64,000 nt of DNA from Planctomycetota bacterium (GTDB taxonomy: Bacteria; Planctomycetota; UBA8108; JACQVS01): positions 1 to 64,000 of the forward strand of contig JANQLS010000161.1 in assembly GCA_028280485.1 (NCBI GenBank), written 5' to 3'. Both the position numbers and the translations under genes were made by a program. The notes under the pieces are model-generated. The model saw only the letters and a list, made by a program, of their open reading frames with translations. It did not search any database and was not told the DNA's origin. This document shows positions 16,850 to 27,300 of the stretch, in pieces (position 1 is the first letter of the stretch; every line of letters begins with the position of its first letter).

Positions 16850-19117
16850 ATGTTACGTCCAGTCCATTCTTTACAGTTGGCATCAAAATGTGAAAAGACG
16901 AGATCGTCCTTTCCTTTTGATTTCGAATGGAGGGGAGCTCTCTGGATTATCGCTTGTTTGATAATCTCCATGTCTATCGTTCATGCGGGGAATGCACCGG
17001 TCGAGGCCGATGCTCCTCCTAATGAGGACCAAGTTTCTTCAGCTGAATCATCAGAGGAGAATGAAGGAACCGATGGCGAGCTAGGGGGAGGGGATGATGA
17101 TGACGGCTTTGACGATGAGGGCGACGAAGGTTTCGATGACGACGATGACTTTGATGATGAAGGATTTGAAGAGGAAGATGATCTCTCCGATCTCTCGCTT
17201 CAAGATCTCATGGAAGTTGAAGTGACCTCGGTGAAGAAAAAGAAGGGAAAGCTTAAAGATTCTCCCGCTGCGATCTTCGTGATTACGAATGAAGATATCA
17301 AACGTTCCGGAGTGCGAACGCTTCCGGAAGCTCTTCGCATGGTTCCAGGCATGATGGTCACTAAAATGGAATCCAGTCGATGGGCGATCACTGCTCGGGG
17401 TTTCAATACGAGATTTGCAAATAAGTTGCTGGTCCTCATCGATGGCCGAAGTGTTTATACCCCTCTTTTTTCAGGGGTTTACTGGGGAGCTCAAGATTTA
17501 CTTTTAGAAGATGTCGAACGTATCGAAGTGATCCGCGGGCCTGGGGGGGCTCTTTGGGGAGCGAATGCGGTCAACGGAGTGATCAATATTATCACGAAGA
17601 GTTCTGAGAAAACTCAGGGCACCTTTGCCGAGGTCGGTGGAGGAACTCACGAGAGATTTTTCTCTAGTCTGCGCTACGGGGGACGGATCAGCGATAATGC
17701 AACTTATCGGGCTTACATGAAATTTGCGGATCGTGAAGCGTACGAATTAGCGAATAACTTGAAAGCAGATGATGCTTGGAATTCAACTCGAGGGGGATTT
17801 AGAGTCGATTGGAAGCCATCGGATGAAGACTCCATAATGGCTATCGGAGATGTTTTCTATTTAAACCAAGATGTGAGTGAAAACATCCCTACCTTGACGG
17901 CACCCTATACCGCTGCTCTGGACACCCGAACTCAGTTTTTGGGGAGCAGCTTTCTCACTCGCTGGGATCGAAGCTTATCAGAGACCTCAGGATTGAGTTT
18001 TCAGTTTTACTACGAACACTACGATCGTGACACTTACCATTCACGTCAAATTCGTGACACTTTCGACTTCGAAGCTGAGCACCAGTTCCAGTGGGGAGAA
18101 AGGCACGAGATCAATTGGGGTTTAAATCTTAGGTACTGGAAGGATCATATCGATCAATCTGGCTTGATCTCTTTCGATCCCATCAGTGAGGGAGATACGA
18201 TTTTTAGCCTATTCGTCCAAGATGACATCAAGATTGCAGAAGATCTATTTACACTCACTTTAGGATCTAAGTTTGAGTACAACGATTACACAAAATTTGA
18301 AGTTCAACCCAGTGCTCGATTCTTATTAACTCCTCATGAAAATCACACGGTATGGGGAGCCGTATCCCGCGCTGTTCGTACTCCGAGTCGTTCGGATCAT
18401 ACAACATTTGTTGTCTCTGCTGTTCGTCCTCCAACTGCGATGACTGGATTTCTCCCTGTACAGGCAAATTTTACTGGTGATAAATCTTTTGATTCAGAAG
18501 ATCTCTACGCCTTTGAAATGGGTTACCGTACGAGCTTCTTAGAAAACTTATCGTTCGACATCACCGGATTTTTCAATCGCTATGAGAATCTGAGAAGTTT
18601 AATTATCGGCTCGACTAGCTTTTCTTCAAATCCAGTGAATCACTTGGATTTGCCGACGGCTTTTGATAACGATACTGAAGCCGATGCCTTCGGAGTGGAA
18701 ATGGCTTCCAGTTGGAAACCATTGAAGTGGTGGACGATCACGGCAGCCTACACCTTTTTTACTTTGGATTTGAGAACGGAGAACCGAAACGCTCAGACTT
18801 TAGCGGGTGAAGACCATGACCCTGAACACCAAATAGTTTTTCGATCTTCGATCAACCTTCCCTTCGAATGCCTTCCTGGAAAGTGGGAGTTCGATACTTG
18901 GCTTTATTACACAGACGCCTTGCAGGTTGATTACATCGGAAGTACATTGAAGCTCGATGCGAGACTTTCCTGGCAAGCTACTGAAAATGTGGAGTTTACT
19001 ATCGTCGGGCAAAATCTGCTTGAGCGCCAACAGAGAGAAGGTCTCGATGATCCTTTGTACGGTATCGGCACTGAAGTTCCCCGTGGCGTCTACGCTTCCC
19101 TAACTCTAAGGTTTTGA
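16850..19117 (+). CDS. TonB-dependent receptor with acidic N-terminal extension
   Basis: A 755-residue outer-membrane receptor. After a long signal region (hydrophobic residues about 30-46) comes an extremely acidic segment (about 78-112) rich in Asp, Glu, Gly and Phe. The family signature DLSLQDLMEVEVTSVKKK follows. The plug domain spans about 137-250 (LPEALRMVPGM, ARGFNTRFANKLLVLIDGRSV, VERIEVIRGPGGALWGANAVNGVINI), then a beta-barrel that ends in the expected aromatic residue (LTLRF). Plug proteins of this DLSLxxLM group commonly neighbour YfiR-family proteins, as here. The imported ligand is unknown. ATG 16850 is preceded by AAAGGA. The 16636-16849 leader shows no recognisable cobalamin riboswitch. 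Confidence 0.9.
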   Translation: MLRPVHSLQLASKCEKTRSSFPFDFEWRGALWIIACLIISMSIVHAGNAPVEADAPPNEDQVSSAESSEENEGTDGELGGGDDDDGFDDEGDEGFDDDDDFDDEGFEEEDDLSDLSLQDLMEVEVTSVKKKKGKLKDSPAAIFVITNEDIKRSGVRTLPEALRMVPGMMVTKMESSRWAITARGFNTRFANKLLVLIDGRSVYTPLFSGVYWGAQDLLLEDVERIEVIRGPGGALWGANAVNGVINIITKSSEKTQGTFAEVGGGTHERFFSSLRYGGRISDNATYRAYMKFADREAYELANNLKADDAWNSTRGGFRVDWKPSDEDSIMAIGDVFYLNQDVSENIPTLTAPYTAALDTRTQFLGSSFLTRWDRSLSETSGLSFQFYYEHYDRDTYHSRQIRDTFDFEAEHQFQWGERHEINWGLNLRYWKDHIDQSGLISFDPISEGDTIFSLFVQDDIKIAEDLFTLTLGSKFEYNDYTKFEVQPSARFLLTPHENHTVWGAVSRAVRTPSRSDHTTFVVSAVRPPTAMTGFLPVQANFTGDKSFDSEDLYAFEMGYRTSFLENLSFDITGFFNRYENLRSLIIGSTSFSSNPVNHLDLPTAFDNDTEADAFGVEMASSWKPLKWWTITAAYTFFTLDLRTENRNAQTLAGEDHDPEHQIVFRSSINLPFECLPGKWEFDTWLYYTDALQVDYIGSTLKLDARLSWQATENVEFTIVGQNLLERQQREGLDDPLYGIGTEVPRGVYASLTLRF

Positions 19118-19138
19118 TCGAAGCTAATAATAAATACA

Positions 19139-19765
19139 TTGAATCTTAAGAGTTTAAGCACCTCAGTCTTTATCGATCATCAGTATCACCGCTTAGGGCC
19201 TCGTTTGAATGCCTTAGGTCGGGTGGGAGTGCTCGTGGTGATGGTGTTCACCCTCTTCTTCGCCCAGCTGGTGCCTCGTACTCTCGTGGCGAAAGAGAGT
19301 AAACGGGATACGGTGGAAGCCAACATGTTGGTGAAATTTTGCAAGTACATTCGTTGGCAAAAGAAGACTTACGAAAAGACCAAGAACCAGGTCAAGATCG
19401 GTACTTATAAAAATCCGAACATGATGAAGGCCATCAAGGCTGCGGTGAAGAAAAATAAGGATAAGATCGGAAAGCGAAAAGTCACCTTCGCCACCTCGGA
19501 CGATTACAAGAAGCTTGAGGACTGCCATATTCTTATCCTGGGCGATGTCGACGCCGAAGAAATGAAAGCCATTCTCAAATTCTTCGATGAAAAGCCGGTT
19601 CTCTTAGTCTCCCGAGCTAAGGATTTCGCCAAGTCGGGAGGCATCCTCGAATTCTTGCTGGTGGGGGGGAAGGTTCGCTTTAAATTCAATTTAAAGTCGA
19701 GCAAGAAGAGCAAAATCAAGATCAATGCCAACCTCTTAAAACTCGCGATCGAAGTTTTCAAATAG
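19139..19765 (+). CDS. YfiR-family (DUF4154) periplasmic protein
   Basis: About 208 residues. A hydrophobic segment (about 28-50) acts as signal peptide and the mature part is very rich in Lys. The family pattern is visible: EANMLVKFCKYIRW near the start of the mature part, CHILILGD in the middle, and [19 protein letters not shown] then INANLLKLA at the end. YfiR proteins are periplasmic regulators, best known for restraining the diguanylate cyclase YfiN. Here no GGDEF gene is adjacent; the partner is the TonB-dependent receptor 21 bp upstream. The start is uncertain: TTG 19139 gives the longest form, GTG or ATG codons at residues 30-37 give shorter ones. Confidence 0.7.
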   Translation: MNLKSLSTSVFIDHQYHRLGPRLNALGRVGVLVVMVFTLFFAQLVPRTLVAKESKRDTVEANMLVKFCKYIRWQKKTYEKTKNQVKIGTYKNPNMMKAIKAAVKKNKDKIGKRKVTFATSDDYKKLEDCHILILGDVDAEEMKAILKFFDEKPVLLVSRAKDFAKSGGILEFLLVGGKVRFKFNLKSSKKSKIKINANLLKLAIEVFK

Positions 19766-19952
19766 ACCCTCCCGCTCCTCAATTCCTCCCCGATCTCACC
19801 GAAACCTACCAATTTCTTTTTACCGGATGCTCCCTGGCTGAGATTGTACTCCTTTTCTAGGGGCCCCTTAGGTAGAATCAATGGATTCTGTAGGGATTAA
19901 TGTATCTAAGGCCCGGGATTCTATCGACGGGTTGGATGTCATCGATTCCCTA

Positions 19953-20040
19953 TCCCTCGCTAAAGCTTCGGGCTTGGAGGGCGATGGCCGGATTTTATGC
20001 GTCTGGGTAAGCCCCTCAAGCCCGAAGCTTTAGCAAGGGA
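19953..20040. repeat. CCCGAAGC hairpin repeat in the RND operon leader
   Basis: Arms 19953-19980 and 20012-20040 are reverse-complementary over about 28 nt with few mismatches (core GCTAAAGCTTCGGGCTTG). It belongs to the same family as 1918-2010 and 40413-40468. It ends 12 bp before the adaptor start codon, so it would be part of the transcript leader if the promoter is further upstream. The rest of 19766-20052 holds no gene. Confidence 0.75.
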
Positions 20041-20052
20041 TCAAATGTAATA

Positions 20053-21243
20053 ATGACTCGACTTCACAGGTTGCTCCTTCTGATGCTTTATCACTTCCCC
20101 GAATTTAAATCTGACCACCAGAGCTTCACTTCTCTACTGAAGATGGTAGCAGTGGGTCTCGTGATAAATATCAGCCTAGTATCCTGCCAGCCCACATCTG
20201 ACGGCCAGCAATCCAAGAATACGGGTAAATCCAAAGGGACTCCCTTCCTCCCCGAGCGAGTCGTCTCCGTCTCCGAGGCGAAAAGAGGCACCATCGCCAG
20301 CTACTATTCGGCTACCTCGACTTTAGAGGTTGAAAAGGAAGCCGAGATCCAAGCTCAAGTCGAGGGGATCGTCGAAGAGATCTTGGTAGAAGAAGGGAGC
20401 GTCGTGAAACAAGGTGCACCCTTACTCAAGATCAAAAATCCTGAATATGAGTACCTTCTCCGCAAGTCGAAAGCTCAGCGCATCAATTTGGAAGCTCAGT
20501 TTAAACGCCTGGAAACGGTTTTCGAAAAGAAGATCATTTCACCGGAAGAGTTCGACAAGGCCAGGAATGATTTAGAAGTCGCCAAGTCCGATGAAGGCTT
20601 AGCGCAATTGAAAGTCGACTACCTCACGGTTAAAGCTTTGATTGCGGGAAAAGTTACCCATCGTCATATCGATGTCGGTAATCGAGTCAGCGTGGGAGTT
20701 CCCCTCTTCGCGATTGCTGACTTTGATCCTCTTATCGCTCGAGTTCACATCCCGGCTAAAGAATTTCGTAAGATCCAAACCGAGCAAGATGTTCGCATGC
20801 GCTTGGATTCAACCGGGGAAAAACTCGAAGGAAAAATTTACTTAGTCGCTCCCACTATCAATCCCAAAACCGGAACGATCAAAGTTACAGTTGAGGTACA
20901 TAGCTACCCTGAAGCAACTCGTCCTGGAGATTTCGTTCAGGTGGACATCGTGACTGAACGACGTGAAAACAGCCTGCTCGTCGATCAACGAGCCGTCTTT
21001 TTAGACCGAGGTGAACAAGTTGTCTACTTAGCGACTGAGGACAACAAAGCAGAGAGGCGAGTCGTCGAAGTCGGTTTTACCGACGAAGAACATAAAGAAA
21101 TCTTGAGTGGTCTCAAGGTGGGGGAGCGCGTCATCGTTCGGGGACAACGATCCCTGAAGCCCGGATCGCCTCTCAAGATAAAAGAGAGCCCCATTTCTAA
21201 GCCTAATGTTCCTCAGGTATCCAAGGATTTGAGTGCTCGATGA
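20053..21243 (+). CDS. RND efflux periplasmic adaptor (membrane fusion protein, lipoprotein)
   Basis: Up to 396 residues. A lipobox-like LVSC with Cys45 follows a hydrophobic segment, so it is probably lipid-anchored. If so, ATG 20143 (residue 31) is a more natural start than ATG 20053, giving a 15-residue signal core. The body has the HlyD/MFP plan: a lipoyl half with EAEIQAQVEGIVEEILVEEGSVVKQGAPLL, a short alpha-hairpin (about 135-195), the second lipoyl half VKALIAGKVTHRHIDVGNRV, and a beta-barrel and membrane-proximal domain. It links inner-membrane RND pumps to an outer-membrane channel; no TolC-like gene is present. Its TGA overlaps the ATG of the first pump gene. Confidence 0.85.
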   Translation: MTRLHRLLLLMLYHFPEFKSDHQSFTSLLKMVAVGLVINISLVSCQPTSDGQQSKNTGKSKGTPFLPERVVSVSEAKRGTIASYYSATSTLEVEKEAEIQAQVEGIVEEILVEEGSVVKQGAPLLKIKNPEYEYLLRKSKAQRINLEAQFKRLETVFEKKIISPEEFDKARNDLEVAKSDEGLAQLKVDYLTVKALIAGKVTHRHIDVGNRVSVGVPLFAIADFDPLIARVHIPAKEFRKIQTEQDVRMRLDSTGEKLEGKIYLVAPTINPKTGTIKVTVEVHSYPEATRPGDFVQVDIVTERRENSLLVDQRAVFLDRGEQVVYLATEDNKAERRVVEVGFTDEEHKEILSGLKVGERVIVRGQRSLKPGSPLKIKESPISKPNVPQVSKDLSAR

Positions 21244-24200
21244 GAGCTCTTATAGAATTAGCGGTAACTCGTAGAGTCACGGTGATCATGACGGCTCTCG
21301 CGGTCGTTGCCTTCGGATTTGTGGGCTACTCTCGCCTTACCTTAGAGCTCTTCCCCGACATCACCTATCCTTCCCTCACCGTCCAAACTGAATTTCCCGA
21401 TACAGCCCCTGAAGAAGTTGAGAACTTGATCACTCGTCCGGTGGAAGAAGTGGTCGGAGTTCTCTCGGGTCTTCAAGGCATCCATTCTGTCTCTCGGGCA
21501 GGAACGAGTGAAGTCACCCTCGAATTTGATTGGGGGTCGGACATGGATGTTCTTTCGATGGAAGTGCGGGAGAAGCTCGACCGCCTCATCCTTCCGGAAG
21601 AGGCGGAGGATCCCATCGTCTTACGTTTCGATCCCAGTTTGGATCCCATCTTACGCATCGCGTTGAGTGGTGAATCGAATCTCACCAAGTTGAGAGATTT
21701 CGCCGAACGTAAAATCAAACAAGATTTAGAAACCCTCGAAGGAGTCGCTTCCGCAAAGGTCAAAGGGGGTTACGAAGAAGAGATTCAAATCGCGATCGAT
21801 CAAGAACGCTTAGCCGCATTAGAAATCTCGATGGCGGAGGTTGAGCAAGCCGTAGGAATCTCCAACGTCAATCTTCCCGGGGGGGCTCTCCGGGGAGATG
21901 AAGATCGTTACTTGATTCGAACGATCAACGAATATCGTTCGGAAGAAGATATTGCTGAATTGATCATCCGTCACCAAGAAGGGGCTTCGGTCAAACTCAA
22001 AGAAGTCGCTCAGGTCTACCGTGGGGTTAAAGAACGAGAAGAGATCACTCGAGTAGGAAAGTCCGAATCGGTAGAGTTAGCGCTCTACAAAGAAGGGGAT
22101 GCCAACACCGTTCAGGTCGCTCAGCGCATTCGCGAGCGGTTAAAGCGATGGGAAGTCGATCTGCCTCGAAACTCCAAAGTCACATTACTCTTCGATCAAT
22201 CCCAGTTTATTGAGCAGGCCGTCAATGAAGTTCGAGATGCGGCGTTGATCGGGGGATTGCTTGCGATCATCATCTTGTTTCTCTTTTTGAGAGATCTTCC
22301 CAGTACGGTCATCATCGGAACGACCTTGCCCATCTCGATTATCGCAACTTTCATGGTGATGTACCGAGCTGATATTTCCTTGAACATCATGTCTCTGGGA
22401 GGATTGACCCTCGGAGTGGGGATGTTGGTCGACAATGCCATCGTGGTCTTAGAATCTATTCATCGAAAACGGGAATCGGGGCTCAGTCGATTTAAAAGTG
22501 CGATCGAAGGGGCTACGGAAGTGGGTCCCGCAGTGATCGCGAGTACTTTGACGACCGTGGCGGTATTTTTACCGATCATCTTCGTTGAGGGAGTTGCGGG
22601 GCAACTCTTCCGTGATCAAGCGCTCACCGTCACTATTAGTTTAATCGCAAGTTTGGCTGTCGCCTTAACTGTCATTCCCATGTTGGGAGCGGTCGGGAAC
22701 CAAAAAGTAAAGTCGAGCTCACCCCCGGTGGAAGCGGATGATCAACTCGCCTTAGGTTGGGTCTCCAAGCTATATGGGCGATTCTTAAGGGGGGCACTCC
22801 GCTGGGGAATCTTCGTTCTCCTTTTAGCCTTCGGAATACTCTTCGGAACTTATTATGGTTTTCAGCGTCTCGATTCTGAGCTGATTCCACAGATGAGTGA
22901 AGGTGAGTTTTTCTTCGAGGTCAATCTTCCCGAAGGGAGTTCCCTTAAGGCGACCGATGCGGTCGTACAAAAAATGGAAGCTGAAGGAAGCCAATCTCCC
23001 TTAGTGGAAAAACATTACTCGACGGTCGGCAGTCGATTGGTCGCCGGAGGAATCTCCCTGAATACAGAGGCTGAAAACCTGGGACAAGTCAATTTTGTTC
23101 TCAAAGACGGGATCGAGACTGAAGACACCCATAAGTTCATCGAAGCCTTGCGCGCATCTTACGAAGAGATTCCTGACTTAGAGGTGAAATTCGGTCAACC
23201 TTCATACTTCAGTTTGAAGACCCCGGTGGAGGTGATCTGTTTTGGCGATGAATTGACAATTCTGCGAGATTACTCGATGGACTTGGTCGAACGCCTTAAG
23301 CAAATTCCTGGCTTAGTCGATGTGCGATCTTCATTAGAAGCAGGAAATCCTGAGGTTCACGTCCGCTTTGATCGCAAGCGCATCGCAAGCTTAGGACTGC
23401 GGATGGATGCTCTCTCCAATGCCTTGAGAAGTCGAGTTCAGGGAGTGGTTCCAACCCGTTTTCGTGAAGTGGATCGACAGATCGATATTCGTGTAAGAAA
23501 CGATGAACTCCACCGAGCTTCCATCGGTGACATCCGTATGCTCGTCGTTCCCGGCCCTGATGGATTACCGATACGTTTAGGCGCCGTTGCGGATGTTCGA
23601 AGAGGGAGAGGTCCCGCCGAAATCCACCGTCTCCAACAGCAACGAGCTGCGGTGATCACCGCAAATTTACAAGGGCGTGGTTTAGGGGATACGATTCAAG
23701 CCGTCCGCACGGAGTTAACCCAAAATCCTCCTCATTCGGGGATCAGCGTCGAGCTCGGAGGGCAGAACAAGGAGATGGAGGTTTCCTTTCAGTCTCTCCT
23801 CTTTGCCATCGGTTTAGCGATCTTTCTCGTTTATTTGGTGATGGCTTCAACCTTCGAATCTTTTTTACATCCCCTCATCGTTTTGGGGACGATCCCCTTA
23901 TCGACGGTGGGAGTGGTTTTAGGATTGCTCCTCACCGACACCAAGGTCAGCGTCATCGTCTTGATCGGTTGCATCTTGTTGGTCGGGATCGTCGTGAATA
24001 ACGCCATCGTTTTAATCGATACGATCAATCGTTTTCGCCGAAGAGGGATCGACAAAATGGAAGCGATCCTGCGGGCTTCCCAAGTGCGCTTACGCCCGAT
24101 CTTGATGACGACGATCACGACCATCGTAGGTCTTTTACCGATGGCCTTAGGCTGGGGAGAAGGATCGGAATTGCGAAGCCCCTTAGCCGTCACTGTCGCC

Positions 24201-24320
24201 TCGGGGCTCTTCCTCAGTACGCTTCTCACTCTCGTGGTCATCCCCGTCACCTATCATCTGATCCCTTCTAAGGTCAGTGTGTTTGAAGACGAGACTCAGG
24301 CTAAGGAGGATCCTTCATGA
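21240..24320 (+). CDS. RND inner-membrane efflux pump, first subunit
   Basis: A 1,026-residue AcrB/MdtB-like permease with two homologous halves. Each half has one N-terminal transmembrane helix, a large periplasmic loop and a five- to six-helix bundle. Motifs include FPDTAPEEVENLITRPVEE in the porter domain and GLTLGVGMLVDNAIVVLESIHRKRE in helix 4, whose Asp belongs to the proton relay. The second bundle contains VGIVVNNAIVLIDTINRFRRRG. The drug, metal or lipid substrate cannot be told from sequence alone. Start and stop each overlap the neighbouring gene by four bases (21240-21243 and 24317-24320), giving strict translational coupling. Confidence 0.9.
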   Translation: MRALIELAVTRRVTVIMTALAVVAFGFVGYSRLTLELFPDITYPSLTVQTEFPDTAPEEVENLITRPVEEVVGVLSGLQGIHSVSRAGTSEVTLEFDWGSDMDVLSMEVREKLDRLILPEEAEDPIVLRFDPSLDPILRIALSGESNLTKLRDFAERKIKQDLETLEGVASAKVKGGYEEEIQIAIDQERLAALEISMAEVEQAVGISNVNLPGGALRGDEDRYLIRTINEYRSEEDIAELIIRHQEGASVKLKEVAQVYRGVKEREEITRVGKSESVELALYKEGDANTVQVAQRIRERLKRWEVDLPRNSKVTLLFDQSQFIEQAVNEVRDAALIGGLLAIIILFLFLRDLPSTVIIGTTLPISIIATFMVMYRADISLNIMSLGGLTLGVGMLVDNAIVVLESIHRKRESGLSRFKSAIEGATEVGPAVIASTLTTVAVFLPIIFVEGVAGQLFRDQALTVTISLIASLAVALTVIPMLGAVGNQKVKSSSPPVEADDQLALGWVSKLYGRFLRGALRWGIFVLLLAFGILFGTYYGFQRLDSELIPQMSEGEFFFEVNLPEGSSLKATDAVVQKMEAEGSQSPLVEKHYSTVGSRLVAGGISLNTEAENLGQVNFVLKDGIETEDTHKFIEALRASYEEIPDLEVKFGQPSYFSLKTPVEVICFGDELTILRDYSMDLVERLKQIPGLVDVRSSLEAGNPEVHVRFDRKRIASLGLRMDALSNALRSRVQGVVPTRFREVDRQIDIRVRNDELHRASIGDIRMLVVPGPDGLPIRLGAVADVRRGRGPAEIHRLQQQRAAVITANLQGRGLGDTIQAVRTELTQNPPHSGISVELGGQNKEMEVSFQSLLFAIGLAIFLVYLVMASTFESFLHPLIVLGTIPLSTVGVVLGLLLTDTKVSVIVLIGCILLVGIVVNNAIVLIDTINRFRRRGIDKMEAILRASQVRLRPILMTTITTIVGLLPMALGWGEGSELRSPLAVTVASGLFLSTLLTLVVIPVTYHLIPSKVSVFEDETQAKEDPS

Positions 24321-27300
24321 TCACCCTTCCTGAATTGGCGATCAAACGTCATGTGACGACTTTGATGCTGATCATCAGCATGGTGGTCTTGGGATCGGTG
24401 GCTCTTCTGCGCTTACCATTAGCGTTTTTGCCCGATATGGATGATCCGGAGCTCTACGTCAGGATTCCCTACGCAGCGGCTTCGCCTCAACAGATCGATA
24501 CTTTAGTTTTAAGACCGATGGAAGAAGCTTTAGCTTCCGTCGACGGCCTCGAGAGTATGTGGGCGCGTTGCGATGACGATGCTGCTACCGTTCGTTTGGA
24601 GTTCGCATGGGGAGCGGACCTCAATCAGAAGCGAGTTGAAATCTGGGAGAAGATCGACCGCATCCGAAGGGATCTCCCCGATGACCTCGATGACATCACT
24701 CTGGGAACGAGTTGGCGAAGCCGTGAATCGGATTCACCCGTTTTAGAGATTCGCTTGAGTTCAAATTTAGATCTCAGTGAAAGCTACGATCTCTTAGAAC
24801 GAAGAATTGTTCGTCCTCTTTTACGGCTACCGGGCGTGGCGCAGGTGGCTCTCGACGGGGTGATGCCGCGTGAAGTGCGGATCAATTTAAGACTCGCGGA
24901 TTTAGAACTTCACCAAATCGATGTGCGGCAAATTTCACAGCTTTTACGCTCTGGGAACTTCAATCAATCTTTAGGCGAAGTCACTGAAGGAGACGCTAAG
25001 TTTCTTCTTCGAACCTTAGGCACGTTTGAATCCGTCGACCAAATTCGAGAATTCCCATTGAGGGCTGATGGTTTGAAGTTGAGCGATGTTGCCGACGTCG
25101 TTTACCGAGAACCCGAACTCGATTTCGGCCGCCACTTGGATGGCAATTACGCCGTGGGCATCACAGTGAGCGCCGAAGCCAACGCGAATGTCGTCGAAGT
25201 CTGTAAGAATCTTCAGGATCGCATTCGAGCGATGGACTCTGATCCCGAACTTCAAGGTGTTAACTTTTTAGTTTGGCACGACCAGGGAAAAGAGATCGAA
25301 AAGACGATTCGTGAATTGATCTTTACGGGAGTTTTCGGAGCGATCCTCGCCTCTTTGGTTCTCTTTGTTTTTCTCCGGCGAATTTCGACGACGGTCATCT
25401 CCGTCCTTTGTATCCCCTTCGCTTTGATCGTCACGTGTGGAGTTCTCTGGGCAAATGGAGAAACACTCAATACCCTGAGTCTATTGGGTTTGATCGTTGG
25501 GGTGGGGATGCTCGTCGATAATGCGGTTGTGGTGATCGAGAATATCTTCCGCCACCAGGAGATGGGGGAGGATCGAAAGACCTCCGCATTGAAAGGATCT
25601 CGGGAAGTTTCGACAGCGGTGATCGCAGCTACTTTGACTTCTGTCATCGTATTCTTACCGATGATCTTCAACAAACCGAGTCGTTTTAGCATCCCCCTCA
25701 AAGAGATCGGATTGACGGTTTGTTTGACCCTCTTAGCCTCTTTATTTATCAGCCAAACTTTGATCCCCTTGGCGACTTCGTGGTTCATTCGGGCGAAGAA
25801 GAGGCCACGAGAGCGGTGGCTCGTCTGGTTGGAAACTCACTACGAGCGATTGATGAAATTCAATTTGAAGCATCGTTGGCTCTCCATCATCGTTTTACTG
25901 GTCATGGGAGGATCGATGGTCTTCCCCTTCATGAAAGTCGATTTTAATTTCGACCCCGATAAACCAGATCTCTACGCTCAGATTGAGTATCGGTTTTATG
26001 ACGACATGACCCTCGACGCCAAAGAAGAATTGGTGACGAAGATGGAGAAGCTCATCGATCCTCTTCGTGAAGAGCTCAAAATCAAATCGCACTACAGTTG
26101 GTGGAGTGACCGCTTCACGATGACGAGGGTTTACCTGAGGGATGGAGAAGCAAGCCCCGAGCAGCTGGATTACCTGAAAAAACGACTCGAAAAAATCTTA
26201 CCCGAGTTTCCCGGAGTCTTGTTGAGAATGAGGCAGCCGGGAGAATCTTGGAGAAGAAATCGTGGGAAAAAAGTGACGTTCAGAATTGTGGGTGAGGATC
26301 CGGCCAAATTAAAAGAGCTCGCTGAAGAAGGATTGTATCGGATCAGCCAAGTCCCGGGTTTGACGAATCCCTACACGACAGAAGGCGATGGGCAGCTCGA
26401 ATTGAGGGTTGATTTAGATAGCCGACTGGTCGCTCAGTACTCTGTTTCTCCCCAACGTCTTGCGGAGTCTGTGGGCTTGACGTTTAGAGGCCGTAGGCTT
26501 CCTCGTTTTCGAACCCCTCAAGGTGAACGAGAAATGCGTCTGACTTTAGATGAAACGGAAGAAGAGAGCGTCGCGCAGTTGAGTACACTTCCCGTGTGGA
26601 ATGAAGAAGGGCAAATCCTTCCTCTCGCTTCGATTGCTACGTTTACTCCGACTCGAGGGCCTGAGCGCATCGAGCGAGATGATCGAACGACAAATATTTG
26701 GGTCGGCGCGAGCTACAAAGAGGGCACCAAAGAAGATTATGTTCCTTTGGTTGAAGAAGCTCTCAAAGGTTGGGTTTTGCCCGATGGTTACCGGTGGAAT
26801 TTCGGTTCATGGCGTGATCGCTTGAAAAAACAAACGATGGAGTTTGGAGTGAACTTGGGCTTAGCCCTCTTGCTCATCTTCGCGGTGATGGCGAGTTTGT
26901 TTGAATCCGTTCGTCAAGCGATCGCCTTGATGATCAGTTTGCCTTTTGCTTTGTCGGGAGCCTATTGGACTCTCTACCTCGCCGGAAACGATTTCGACCA
27001 TCCGGCCGGTGTGGGATTATTGTTGCTGATTGGGATCGTCGTCAATAACGGCATCGTGATGATCGAACACATCAATTCCTACCGAAGAACGGGGATGGAA
27101 AGATCGCAAGCTCTACTCAAGGGTGGGAAGGAACGTTTACGCCCGATTTTGATGACGGCAGTAACGACTCTGCTGGGCTTACTCCCTATCGTCATCAAAA
27201 AGCCTGCTTTGGGAGGCATGTATTACTACTCGATGGCTCTCGTCATCATGGGGGGGATTATCGTCTCTACCTTTTTAACGGCTGTGCTTCTCCCAGCGAC

